DNA from: Molanna angustata
Lineage: Eukaryota > Arthropoda > Insecta > Trichoptera > Molannidae
Assembly (NCBI GenBank): GCA_963576475.1
Contig: OY754972.1
Coordinates: 13,690,811 to 13,754,810, forward strand
DNA: 64,000 nucleotides
Direction of reading: 5' to 3'
Notes under the pieces: generated by a model
What the model was told of the DNA's origin: nothing
What the model saw: the letters and a program-made list of their open reading frames with translations, nothing else
Database searches by the model: none
Shown here: piece by piece, positions 13,107 to 23,867 of the stretch
Numbering within the stretch: the stretch's first letter is position 1
Layout: each line of letters starts with the position of its first letter
Program-made: the position numbers and the translations under genes

Positions 13107-13325
13107 TACCGCCGTGGCACAGTTTGTAAGCCATTCAGTTTCTGTGCAGGCGTCCTGGGTTCGATTCGCAGCAGAGGAGAAATTTATTTAAATTCATTTC
13201 TCACGCAAATATTACTTCTCTGGGCTGGAAACACTGGTTAGTTGGAAGAAATTTCCATACGGCAATGAACTCGCCACTTGTGCAGGGTGCAAGGAAGTGT
13301 TCATTTTTTTGTATTATTATTATTA
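13107..13325 (+). mobile_element. tRNA-derived SINE, ATT-tailed (family 1), second copy
   Basis: Same head, body and ATT-repeat tail as 2580-2790. This copy has an intact B-box (GGTTCGATTCG) and a longer body, with ACTGGTTAGTTGGAAGAAAT that the first copy lacks. It lies downstream of HDAC1. Confidence 0.8.
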
Positions 13326-13329
13326 TATT

Positions 13330-14240
13330 TTTGCTTGGTTGGTATATGTGCAAATCGCCCCCTTCCATGGCGAAATGGCTCAAGAAGTTTGACACGAACA
13401 TGGACACGTGTTTTTTATTTGCAAAAGAATTTGGCTTAGTTTGTCAGATGATCTCAAATTATATATACCTCTATCTATTTGCTCTAAAGACGCATTATTT
13501 CAAAATATTAATTCCTATTTCAATTGATACATGAAATTATAGTTCTGGTATTTTATATTTATTTTATTTATGAATAAATTCTTAAAGACTTAAGATATGG
13601 AATGATGGTTAATTGTGGTGCATTTAAAGATTTGAAACTAATAATTTCAAATTGTTCATACACTTGTGGTCTTTTTACATTTTTTGTGGTTTATTTTACG
13701 ATGTAGGTACATTAAAATGTGTAAACATTCATTATAAATCTTTTGATAAATCATTGCATTGGCTTTAATAGTTGTTTGATGTGTTGTGATTCATTCAAAA
13801 GCGTGGGATTCAAAGTAGGGTGATTACATGCTTCGTTTGTGAGGCGATTGATTATGTTCAATTATTAATTTTGGTTGCTCAAAAAACAAAATAAATGAAA
13901 ACACGTAAAACATGAAATAAAATGTACTTGTGAATTATTTATGATAAAGTATAAGATAAGTAAACAAGATAATTTCATACAATATAAATAAAATTCTGAT
14001 GAGGTTGTGTTTATGGTGTTACATATACCTACCCTACATGGAAAATATATGGTATTACATTAATTTAGATAAGCAATAAAGTTTTATAGTTGAATATCTT
14101 ATGTTTTAAGAATTTAGTCTTAACTCTTTTAACTTACAAATATATATTTTATACTTCTATCATAACCACTTTTCTTATTTTTCTGTCCATTATCATTTTT
14201 AAAATATATAAACATAATAACATATCGTAGCGTATCATAA
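13330..14240. other. AT-rich spacer, nothing recognised
   Basis: No sustained open frame, repeat shared within the window, or inverted repeat was seen here. Confidence 0.4.
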
Positions 14241-14244
14241 CATA

Positions 14245-14770
14245 GCGGCCCGATCAGCATTTATCAAAATGAAAAATCTTCTCCTCGACGACAATATTAA
14301 CTTAAAGCTGAGACAAAGAACGGTCAAGTGTTATGTGTGGTCAGTTCTTCTTTATGGGGTGGAGGCGTGGACTCTCAAAGTTAATATTATAAACCGCCTT
14401 GAAGCATTTGAAATGTGGATCCACCACAGAATGTTTAGAATATCGTGGACTGGCATGGTCAGTAACATTGAAGTACTACATAGAGCCAACACCAAAAGAG
14501 AATTATTCACCAATGTTAAGCTCCGTAAAGTGTTGTACTTCGGCCATATTCTGAGAGGTGAAAAGTATGCCATCCTTCAGCTCGTCATGAAGGGGAAGAT
14601 TGAGGGTCATAGAGGGGTCAGAAGAAAACAGCTTTCCTGGCTGCGAAACATCCGCGAATGGACCGGTATAAGAACTGTGGAGGAGCTGTTTCGCACTGCA
14701 CAGGACAGGGAGGCTTTCTCTATGGTGGTCGTCAACGTCGGGTAGACCTGATATGACACAAGAAGAAGAA
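14245..14770 (+). pseudogene. LINE 3' end with C-terminal reverse-transcriptase region
   Basis: An open frame from about 14245 to the stop at 14743 encodes the post-catalytic part of a non-LTR retrotransposon: RTVKCYVWSVLLYGVEAWTL, then LEAFEMWIHHRMFRISW, FGHILRGE and RRKQLSWLRNIREWTG, in the usual order. The 5' end, including the catalytic YADD part, is missing. The copy ends in a short AAGAAGAAGAAT run. It is less decayed than the other LINE pieces and keeps about 165 codons open. Confidence 0.85.
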
Positions 14771-14909
14771 TAACATATCGATGGGTAACCAGACAATGTA
14801 TTGTAAGTCCACTTTTTGTGAAATTGAGTTATGATACACATTTTGTAGAGCTCAACTTTTTCTTTTTTCACCTGTGAAAATATAGTATGTTCATACATAA
14901 TACAACAAA

Positions 14910-15185
14910 AGATATAGGCCCAAATGCAGAGTCCTACCTAAATACTAACCATGTTTTCATTGCACAGTCGCTCACTTATGTTAGGAGATCACGTGGCTTC
15001 ATAACTTGAGGATGCTACAAAGTTTTTGTATGAGAATTGCATTTCAATCTAAATATATTAACGCATGCGCGTTGGTGTAAACTAATATTTGCGAACTGTC
15101 AAAAAGTAAGGTTGATCGCCAGGAACTTATGCCGGAAATTTGCTGGAATTTCAGATGAATTGTGACATGATGTCAGTGTTGAATT
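14910..15185. mobile_element. truncated relative of the TIR element at 8850-9494
   Basis: It starts with GGCCCAAATGCAGAGTCCTA and CCTAAATACTAACCATG, as the (reversed) right end of the 8850 element, and continues through AGGAGATCACGTGGCTTC and CGAACTGTCAAAAAGTAAGG. The second terminal repeat is not found, so this is one end plus interior. Confidence 0.6.
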
Positions 15186-15487
15186 TTCTTAAAACAATCA
15201 ATAATGGGCATACAATATAATATGTCCGGTTACCATCAATATTTAAGATATAAAAGTGACTTCATTTCGGATTCCATTTGTAATCATTGAAATGTTTACA
15301 TTAAGTTCATTAAACTTCATATTGATATTGTATGTGTGAAGTACACTTGCTTCCATGAACAAACATTTTGTTTAGTATACATATTTTATATTAACTACTG
15401 TAGATGTTTCTAGAATACAAACATCAAATGTAATGCTTACATGGAGTATTATGACCTCTACAAGCTGTATTCGATTCTCTTCTCCAG

Positions 15488-15659
15488 CTCAGCCCCCCTA
15501 GACAACATGCCATTTAAGCTAAGCGTTATATCGCTAAGCGATAGTAAATGTATGGAATTGGTGGCTAAGACATCACGTGACATCCACCAATTTCATACAT
15601 TTCTATCACTTAGCGATATAACGCTTAGCTTTAATGACATGTTGTCTAGGGGGGCTGGC
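15488..15659. mobile_element. foldback (snapback) MITE, copy 1
   Basis: Nearly the whole element is one inverted repeat: the left end AGCCCCCCTAGACAAC and the right end GTTGTCTAGGGGGGCT enclose arms of about 75 bases that pair almost perfectly around a short loop near 15570. No coding capacity. Termini are shared with 17042-17178. Confidence 0.85.
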
Positions 15660-16049
15660 CAGCCTCTTTTGGTAGGTAATAACCTTGTAATAGAATAATA
15701 GACATGAAGGTATTTATATGAATAATATACATTAGGGCACTGATAGATTGTTATTAAGTCTGATTCTTATAAACAAAAATATTTGCAAGGTGAAACACTG
15801 AATGGGAAATTTTGTGTTTGGCCATAAGGGTGTGATGCTGAATACAGTAAGAAAAGAGTGGGTTGTGGCCGACGCTATACTCCTCACTAACAAGTCATTC
15901 TATAAAGTATTCAAATTTTGTATGGAAAATATCCAGCATTTTCACGAAATGAGTTTGTTATTAAAATATTTTATTGTGAAAACTTGATAACTCTTCAATG
16001 CCATTTTATGAAAGTGATGTGCCTTTTTAGCAATTTGAAAATAAAAATT

Positions 16050-16170
16050 TCAAATTGTAAGTTTCCTGATCTTGGGGTCACTTTGAAATATTTGACAGTT
16101 AAAAAAATTGAGAAGCCCTATTTGATACTAGTTGATAATCTGCAATGAAAAAAATACCCTTAAAAATTGT
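16050..16170. repeat. short dispersed repeat shared with HDAC1 intron 5
   Basis: CACTTTGAAATATTTGACAG and GATACTAGTTGATAATCTGC occur here about 30 bases apart and again at 6630 and 6848, where they are further apart, so one copy has a deletion or the other an insertion. Confidence 0.55.
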
Positions 16171-17041
16171 GAAATCATAACTCCCACCTTGGGTTAGTGA
16201 AGAGTAAAAAATAAAGAGTAGATTAACGATGATTTATGATTAAAGTTTTTTTTATTAATTAAAATGTACATAATTATAATAAATACTTATTAATATCCAA
16301 AGCATGAAGAATTTTTATCACATTTGATTTTATTAATAGTGTTTTGTCTATAAAATATATTAGTGTAGAGTTTACTCAGAATTTCTCGTCATCCCAATTC
16401 TTTCGTGGTTGAAGTACAATTAAGACAATTGAAGTAAGTTGAGTACACCTTGAAGGCATACATTAATGGGCATACCCTCGTGTTTGTCTGTGAATATGGA
16501 TATCAGTCAGCATTGCATATAATACAAAGTTCATTTCATATTTGAATATAAAAGGTTTTTACATTATTGCTTCAGAGTGTTATGATAATTTATATTTTGC
16601 TAACAATTTTATAAATAAATTCATATCAATGATAGATTTATACGATAAAACCTGTTTAATTGGTATATTCTACTATGTCATTAGTGAAATGTTAAATGAG
16701 GCACATGAAATTAATAATCTATTAAAAGCTAGCGTAACATATTTTTATTTTGTCAAATAAAAATATTAATACGTGAACTTGATTTATTTGTTTAATATGT
16801 CAGATTTGAAGGACAGTTAAAGCATGTCTAATGATTTTATTTTTGTATTATTATCATATTCCTGATATATTATGTCATTAATTTATTGCCTTAAATTAGA
16901 AATTTAATTGATTTACACAAATAATTGTATGGCTAAAAGGAAGCTGGAACAGGAAAGAAATGGTACAGGCCAGAAAAAAAGAATAGCATACATTTTATGA
17001 ATAGGCAATGGATGCTTGCTAGAAAAGAAATGTTTGGCATT

Positions 17042-17178
17042 CAGCCCCCCTAGACAACGTGTCATTTAGCTCAAGAAAAGATAACTCAATGTATGGAAGT
17101 GACGTGACTGGCAACTGTCATTTCCATACATTGAGTTATCTTTTCTTGAGCTAAATGACACATTGTCTAGGGGGGCAG
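17042..17178. mobile_element. foldback (snapback) MITE, copy 2
   Basis: Same terminal GCCCCCCTAGACAAC as the element at 15488, with almost perfectly pairing arms of about 60 bases. The arm interiors differ from those of copy 1 although left and right arm match within each copy. Confidence 0.85.
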
Positions 17179-17482
17179 TTTCCTTAGCCTACCTCTGTTT
17201 GTATTAAAATTTGTTGATCCAGAGCCACATACAAATTAAAGATTTAATAATGAAATGTAAATTTGTTATAAAAAAAAAAACTTATTAACTATTGATTATG
17301 TTATCTACAGGAAATAAATTTATTTGGCAGGTATCACATCTTAACATTGCTACTTTTTGTGAGTTTTATGAACCTGTGTATAGAGATTTATCTCTATTTT
17401 ACTATTTACTAAATAAATGGGTTTATCACAAATTGAGTACATAAAAATTGGCAACATTCTCACTTATAGATTATGCAATTTA

Positions 17483-17836
17483 TTATTCTAGAGACAAAAT
17501 CGATTCTAAACTTGTTTTTGATCTATCATACAACACAGGTCCACCTAAATAACTAAGAGGGTTTTTGAAAATCCTATTATTGTCATAGAAAAAAATCTGC
17601 GATGGAATTTTTATTTTTCTTATTGTTGGGATGTTATTATTCTCAAATTCATCAGGACCTGTAAACAAAAAAAATATACCTCTGGATGTTGTTTTTAATA
17701 CTGAGGGTTATTAAATTGTTTGTAATATATGCAAATGTTAAATTGATATTACGCAAACTTAATACTGCGTACCTTTTATTTTGATATAATTTGGAGTTTC
17801 TTCAATTTTATCTTTTTCAAAGGTTGGACTGTTTTC
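17483..17836 (-). CDS. two in-frame 3' exons, possible alternative end of axotactin
   Basis: On the minus strand an exon 17836-17773 follows TTTTTCTACAG, ends in a GTACGC donor and joins in phase to a last exon 17658-17483 ending in TAA, with AATAAA overlapping the stop. Joined they encode 79 residues, starting ENSPTFEKDKIEE and ending RSKTSLESILSLE; no known domain is recognised. The first exon begins at phase 0, the phase in which axotactin exons 25 and 26 (ending at 26098 and 25184) finish, so it could be an alternative cytoplasmic tail. It could equally belong to a separate small gene whose 5' exons I did not find. Splice signals are good but without transcripts this is inference. Confidence 0.45.
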
Positions 17837-18132
17837 CTGTAGAAAAATAAAATCATTCAATTATTTATGGTTTAATAATCAGAAGACATTTTATTTCAAT
17901 GATGAATAAAGCCAAACAATAATAAGCAAATCAATTAAAATATTAGATGAAAAAAATCCCACCTTTTTGTGTACCAACCAAAATGCAGGGAAGACAAAAA
18001 AGCTTTAGCCCCAAATTAAATGTTGTTAGAGAGATTAGTGAAAATATACAGTTAGAAAATTTTGGAAAAATAATACGAATGAAATGTATGTATTTTGAAA
18101 TATGTATGTATAATGGTAGATATATTCAATGG

Positions 18133-18246
18133 CTATGCACTGGAGGCGAGTAGTTCGTTGGATCCGTGTTCATCTATTTTGTATGGCAATGGTGTTGTAA
18201 GTGTCGGTGGACCTCTTGCTATCTTCCTCTGTGGTCGCTGCATGAC
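18133..18246 (-). CDS. GC-richer 3' exon candidate, possible alternative axotactin tail
   Basis: A minus-strand segment behind AACAACAG reads 37 codons to TAG: VMQRPQRKIARGPPTLTTPL, then PYKIDEHGSNELLASSA. It is markedly richer in GC than its surroundings and has a mixed, coding-like third position, unlike the AT-rich intergenic DNA. It opens in phase 0, matching the donor of axotactin exon 25 or 26. The acceptor has a poor pyrimidine tract, and a second frame is also open for 25 codons, so frame and reality are uncertain. The product would be a short Pro-rich basic tail. Confidence 0.4.
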   Translation of the reverse strand, partial: VMQRPQRKIARGPPTLTTPLPYKIDEHGSNELLASSA

Positions 18247-18741
18247 CTGTTGTTTATTAATATTTATTTATAATTAGTATATGTATGTCTTTATAAATTA
18301 TTTTATTGGTACAACGTTAACATAGTTGCAATTTGAGTTATAAGCTCGGTAACAGAATGAATTTATTAAACAATGTTCAAGGTATCATTGTGTTCTCAAA
18401 TTTAAATTATTCAAACTTAATTGATTCATCTAAAAGTTAATGACATTTATGGAAATACATGCAGAATTTTTATTGCAATTAGCATATTATCATAATGTGC
18501 AATTAAAATTATTTATGAAATAATGTTCACAGAATGAAAGTATAATGCATATGCAGTTATATAATTTCTTTCATAAAATTGTATCAATCTATTTTTAGAT
18601 AAAAATAAATTGATAAATAAAATAATGTTTTATTTTCTTGTTTTTTAAATATCATTCAGTCCATTGAAGATTGATGTTGAGTGTTTTTTAAGGCAAATTG
18701 TAAGATGTTTATTTTTATTTTATGGTTATGTTTATTTAATT

Positions 18742-19138
18742 GAAGACATGACAATTCGTAACACGTCAAAACAGAACAGTGACAAATCAACACATAGTCA
18801 AAACAGTACATCGGAAAATCAGTACATTGACAAATAAAAACAGTGATAATACGGTACGTTAATGTGCATCTGCATCATGCGACTCACTAACGTGACACGC
18901 AATAATAACTAAATGCATACATAATAAACTTATTCTAACCAAAAGTTTGGATCTTATGCGACATTGTCTAATTTCATAATCTCTTTCAAATCGTATTAGA
19001 AATGTTCTGTTTTGTCTATGTACCATGATATCATTGTTCTTATTTGTCAGTGTACTGATTTTACGATGAACTGTTTTGATTATGTGTTGATTTGTCACCA
19101 TTCTGTTTTCTCATGTTACGAATTGTCGTGTTCTGATT
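18742..19138. mobile_element. TIR element with about 100-bp terminal inverted repeats
   Basis: Left arm landmarks (GACAATTCGTAACACG, GTGACAAATCAACACATAGT, AAAATCAGTACATTGACAAA) recur in the same order when the right arm is read in inverse. The arms are separated by about 150 bases without coding potential. Likely non-autonomous DNA transposon. Confidence 0.75.
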
Positions 19139-19289
19139 AAACTTTAACGATATGTCCAGTCACCTTATTATATATATCTTTCATATTAAAATGTTAATTT
19201 AATTTACACCCAATAGTAAACTGCCATGATTTTTAATTTTGAAAAAGAATATTATGTTTATCGAATATATATATTTTTTAATTTAATAT

Positions 19290-19615
19290 ACGCAAACATT
19301 GGATTTTTTTTCCTTGTCGGGAGTCAAATGATTTTTTATTGACAATAACATCTCAATAGAGACGAAGTTGGGATATTATAGAAGAACCAGGAACTCAAGG
19401 TACCTACAGCGGTTACGACCTGTCATCGGCTGGTTTACATGATCACTTTATGCGCTTGTGCAAGTGATCGTTTAAGTGATCACGTAAACTAGCCAATGAC
19501 AGGTCGTAAGCCCTGTAGATGACTTGAGATCCTGGTTCTTCTATAATATCACAACTTCATATCTATTGAGATTTTATTGTCAATAAGAATATTTTTAATT
19601 TTATTTAAGATATCG
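19290..19615. mobile_element. long-hairpin repeat family, two-armed copy
   Basis: The arms carry the family blocks: CAAACATTGGATTTTTTTTC, TCAATAGAGACGAAGTTGG, GAAGAACCAGGAACTCAAGG, CCTGTCATCGGCTGGTTTAC and GATCACTTTATGCGCTTG, followed by their inverse. The copy is somewhat diverged compared with the near-perfect one at 34332-34664. Confidence 0.75.
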
Positions 19616-19619
19616 ACAC

Positions 19620-21050
19620 AAATATAAACATAATAATATGAAAAAATTGTATCATATGATAAATTTATTTTGAATTATCTTAGCATGGGTTAATTATTAT
19701 CTTATTTTTTATATATTTATAATTTATTGGATTGCAAATAATATTTGAAATAACTTTACAAGAATCATAATTATGTAAAGCATATATGGAGGCAGTGAAA
19801 CATTTTTTTAATGTGAAGTGAAAAAGCAGTTTTCTAAGGATAGACCTCTGATTTATTATAATTGAGTTTTAATTTATTATGTTGTGTGAATAGCACTTTC
19901 CTACAATTTTTTTAAATATCATGTCAAGCAAGATTTCATTCTCGTGGATCTAAAAACAAGCATTGAGGTAATTATAGTGAAATAAATAAAATAATATTTT
20001 TGTTCAACTGAAAATAATGTTTATTAAGTAAAATAAATACAGTATGGAGGCACAAAACTAAAATGGTGTACATACGGGTTAAAAGGTACATGCAATTATC
20101 AGTTGCTGTAAAGCATCAGAGTATTTGTAAATAAAACTTGAATTTAAGACGGTTTTAATTTTTCATTTAAATTCTGCAATGTTTAATTTTGACATACTTA
20201 CATTATTTTTTATTCAGCATATTATGTATTATAATATACCTTCATGATTATAATAATTAAAAGATGAAACTTTTCAATATACAAAAGTAGATTTGTTTCG
20301 GGACAAAATTGTCTAGTATCAAAATTTCAGTGGATCAAGGGTCAAATTTAAACAAACTATTGGAGTTCATGCCATTGAATTAAGCATATTAGAAAGCTGT
20401 AATCAAAGATGAATAAGTCATAGCATGCTAAATAAGTCATTTTTCTTAGCATTTTACCATAACTTACCAAATGAAAAACAAGCTTCATGCAAATAATAAA
20501 GAATAAGAGAAAGGTATATTAGAGCTTTTCTTTTATCACATAGAATATAAATTGCGAAATTAGAAAACATAAACAATAGTCTCAAATTTAACTTCAGTAA
20601 AATATATACATAATAATTATTAATTAAACAAGTAGAAGGGTTCAATTGAAATATGCCTTTATTATAATCAAAGGATTTAAAATGAGTACTTTGATGAATA
20701 TCTTATTTTTGCAAATTAATTGTCTTCTTATATTGGTATTTGTCTTAATTAAGGTGCATATTGTGTTTATAGTATTACCTAAATCTTACAAATAAATATA
20801 AATAATGTTCTTCATGCATAATTTAAACGTAATAAATACATCACACATTATAAATATGGATGTAACAAAGTGGGACGTAAATATTTTTCTTATTAAGTAA
20901 TTGTAAAACTAATAAAATATATATTGACACTGGAAAGTGAAATGGTAAAAAGGACATCAAATTAAAAATAAGTTGTATGCCTACATGGTTAAAATCTGTG
21001 AATTTTATGCTCTAATCTGTATTTTGGGAACTATAGACTTGTTTGATTGA
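19620..21050. other. AT-rich spacer, nothing recognised
   Basis: No repeat, hairpin or credible exon was found on either strand. If the 3' exons at 17.5-18.2 kb are spliced to axotactin, this stretch would be intron. Confidence 0.35.
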
Positions 21051-21089
21051 TTACATGCCATTATATATACATAATTTATGTACAGCAAG

Positions 21090-21200
21090 TGCGCAAATGT
21101 GGGTTTATTGCCATAAGGCAATCTCTTCCAACCAACACGATAAAAGTGAAGTCTCACAAGTTAATATAATGATGAAAAAAAAACAGAAATCATTTTATTC
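21090..21200 (-). repeat. LINE 3' UTR fragment
   Basis: TTATTGCCATAAGGCAATCT and CTTCCAACCAAC, followed by an A-rich tract, match the block at 63345-63380 and the variant at 51560-51605. In the other two places an A-rich tract also follows, so these appear to be 3' ends of one LINE family on the minus strand. Confidence 0.5.
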
Positions 21201-21253
21201 TATTTTTAAAAAATTGAATCAGTTTGCACAGTAAGTTATAAATTGGCAGTTTA

Positions 21254-21451
21254 GGCTGGGTTGTTTCAACAAAAGTACTTATCAGTAATAGTATAGTAAA
21301 AATAGTTTGATTTCATAAAATTGTTCAAAATTGAGGCATTTGACGGCATTAGATTTCAATTAAACAACCAAAAGTTTTGAATAATTTTATGAAATCAAAG
21401 TATTTTAACTATACTTACTTTTACTTTAATCTTTGGTCGAGAAACACAGCC
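21254..21451. mobile_element. Harbinger-type MITE, copy 1
   Basis: The element begins GGCTGGGTTG and ends AACACAGCC, with inner inverted blocks (TTTCATAAAATTGTTC and AATTTTATGAAATCAAAG). It is flanked on both sides by TTA (21251-21253 and 21452-21454), the three-base duplication typical of PIF/Harbinger elements. The same family interrupts a SINE at 62612-62801. Confidence 0.75.
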
Positions 21452-21969
21452 TTAGTCAGTTAACCTTTCAGTGCCAAAATAAACTTTGTATAATATTTGT
21501 GATTCGAAAAATAAGTAGACAGAATAGTAGAAAAACTAATCTGGCATAAAATAATACTGCTGGGACTTATATAATATAAAAACATCACATGACAACATAA
21601 AAATATTGTAATTTTATCCATAAACAATAAATTAGTTATCTATAAACTCATGTACCAAATTACAAAACAAATTACGTAATTGCAAATAATAATTAGTTTG
21701 AGATTTTTTTTATTAAATGTTTGTGTATATATATTAATTTTTTCATATTAATATGTATATGTTCATGTTTTTCAAAAATAAGTAACAGTACCTACAGTCC
21801 AATTTGGCTGATTGGAGCATATAAACTATAAAATTGTTTTTGATTGCTTTGGTAAACAATAATACATTCCTAATGACTAAAATATATTTTTTGTTGACCA
21901 ATATAATATTATAATTTAATAACAGGATTGTGTTTTTGACATCTACACTTATATTTATTTGATAAGTGA

Positions 21970-23530
21970 GCAAATATTACCGACATGCCAGATAACAAGT
22001 TAAATGAGCTGCTCAATGAGGGGGAACACACCACACCGGAGGAGCCAGAATTTATAACAACAGCAAATGCAGATGTCGGAGATGTGCCGGAACCCACTCT
22101 GGATGAAACTATCAGAGCAATAAAATGTCTTAAAAATAATAAGTCTCCAGGCTGCGATGATATACCATCTGAACTATTAAAATATGGTGGCAGCAGGGCA
22201 GCTTCAAGTCTTCATCAAATAATCCATAAAATATGGGAAGCCGAAATAATGCCAAGAGACTGGGATAATGGCCTGATCTGTCCCTTGCATAAGAAATGGG
22301 ATGCTCTGAACTGCTCAAACTTCCGAGGTATCACACTGTTGTGCACAGCATACAAAGTCCTTGCTGGAATCCTATTCACGAGATTACTCCCATTTGTGGA
22401 GCAAATGGTGGGACAATATCAGAGTGGGTTCTGACCGGGTAGGTCAACCATTGACCAAATATTCACATTGCGGCAGATACTCGAAAAAACGCTGGAGCAT
22501 AATGTTGAAACACATCACCTGTTTGTGGACTTCAAGGCTGCATATGACAGTGTCAACAGAATTAAGCTCCACGAGGCAATGATGGAGTTGGCCATCCCCC
22601 CTAAACTTGTGCGCCTTGTCGGAATGACCATGTCCAATACATACTGCAGTGTAAAAATACAGTGTAGCACCTCGGAACAGTTCACAACATATAGAGGGCT
22701 CCGACAAGGCGATGCATTGGCATACTTGTTGTTTAATATGGTCCTGGAAAAAGCTGTTAGAGACTCAGGTATAGAGACAACAGGAACAATCTTCAGTCGA
22801 GTCAATTACTTGCATATGCAGACGATATCGATATTATATCTAGAACGTTGCCTTGCATGAAGGATAACTTCTTGAGAAACGAATCAATATCAGTGGGAAC
22901 CCATCAGCTAGAAGCCGTTGAATCACTCACATACCTGGGATCTCTTGTTACAGCGGACAACACCAGTGCGGAAATAAGGGCAAGACTTGCCGCGGCAAAT
23001 AGATGCTATTATGGACTGCTAAAGCACTTAAGGTCACAACTCATCTCTCGTAAAACAAAAACCCTCATTTACAAAACTCTTCTTAGACCGGTCATGACAT
23101 ATGCATCAGAATGCTGGACATTGACCAAGAAGAACGAAAATGCATTGTTGGTGTTCGAAAGGAAAATACTTCGCAAAATATTTGGTCCTACCTGTGAAGG
23201 AGGATCTTGGAGGATCCGGTTTAACCACGAGCTAGAAATAATGTATGGCGAACCAAACATTGTCCAATACATCAAAATACAACGTCTACGTTGGCTCGGA
23301 CACGTTAGTAGAATGGAGGATAACCGGGTCCCAAAGAAAGTATTGGACACCCGTCCTGAAGGAAGAAGAAGCAGAGGGAGACCTAGGATGAGATGGCTGG
23401 ACGACATCGTGGGCGATATAAGAGCGATCGGACAGACAAATTGGAGGAGGCTTGCTGTCGACAGGGCGGGATGGAGGCAGTTTCTTGAGGAGGCCAAGGC
23501 TTGCACCGGGCTGTAGCGTCATTGCTGATG
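21970..23530 (+). pseudogene. decayed non-LTR retrotransposon (LINE), RT domain to 3' end
   Basis: Three overlapping frames together give one polyprotein piece. Landmarks in order are IRAIKCLKNNKSPGCDDIPS with ELLKYGG (RT start), NFRGITLLCTAYKVL, HHLFVDFKAAYDSVNR, FTTYRGLRQGDALAYLLFN, LAYADDIDI (the catalytic YADD near 22810, out of the preceding frame), LTYLGSLVT, ECWTLTKK, RLRWLGHVSRMED, GRRSRGRPRMRWLDD and DRAGWRQFLEEAK. A stop after 22434 and a frameshift near 22800, with a further deletion after the YADD box, make it inactive. The endonuclease part is absent. It lies between the main axotactin 3' end and the candidate alternative exons. Clade not firmly assignable by eye; RTE-like is my best guess. 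Confidence 0.9.
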
Positions 23531-23867
23531 ATGAGATAACAAGTTACAGTAAAAAATCTAGTACTTGTAACCAAGTTTGACTGAATTTTTATTTGTATAA
23601 TGCCCATAGATTGATTTTATATTTTCAATCATTTTGAATAATGTATGTACAAAATTAGTACTATTGTAATAAAAATCTACACGTTAGTCAAACAGTGGCA
23701 ATGACATTGGCAAACAAAAAAATGGGGAATGAGCGGACTTGTTTGACAGCTTTTATACAATATTTTATATTGCTGCCATTCAAAGACCATTCATTTCCAG
23801 GTTGGTCGCTGTGTTTTTTGTTTAAAATTGTTTACCTCATAAGTTAATTAATGTAATAATAACACAA

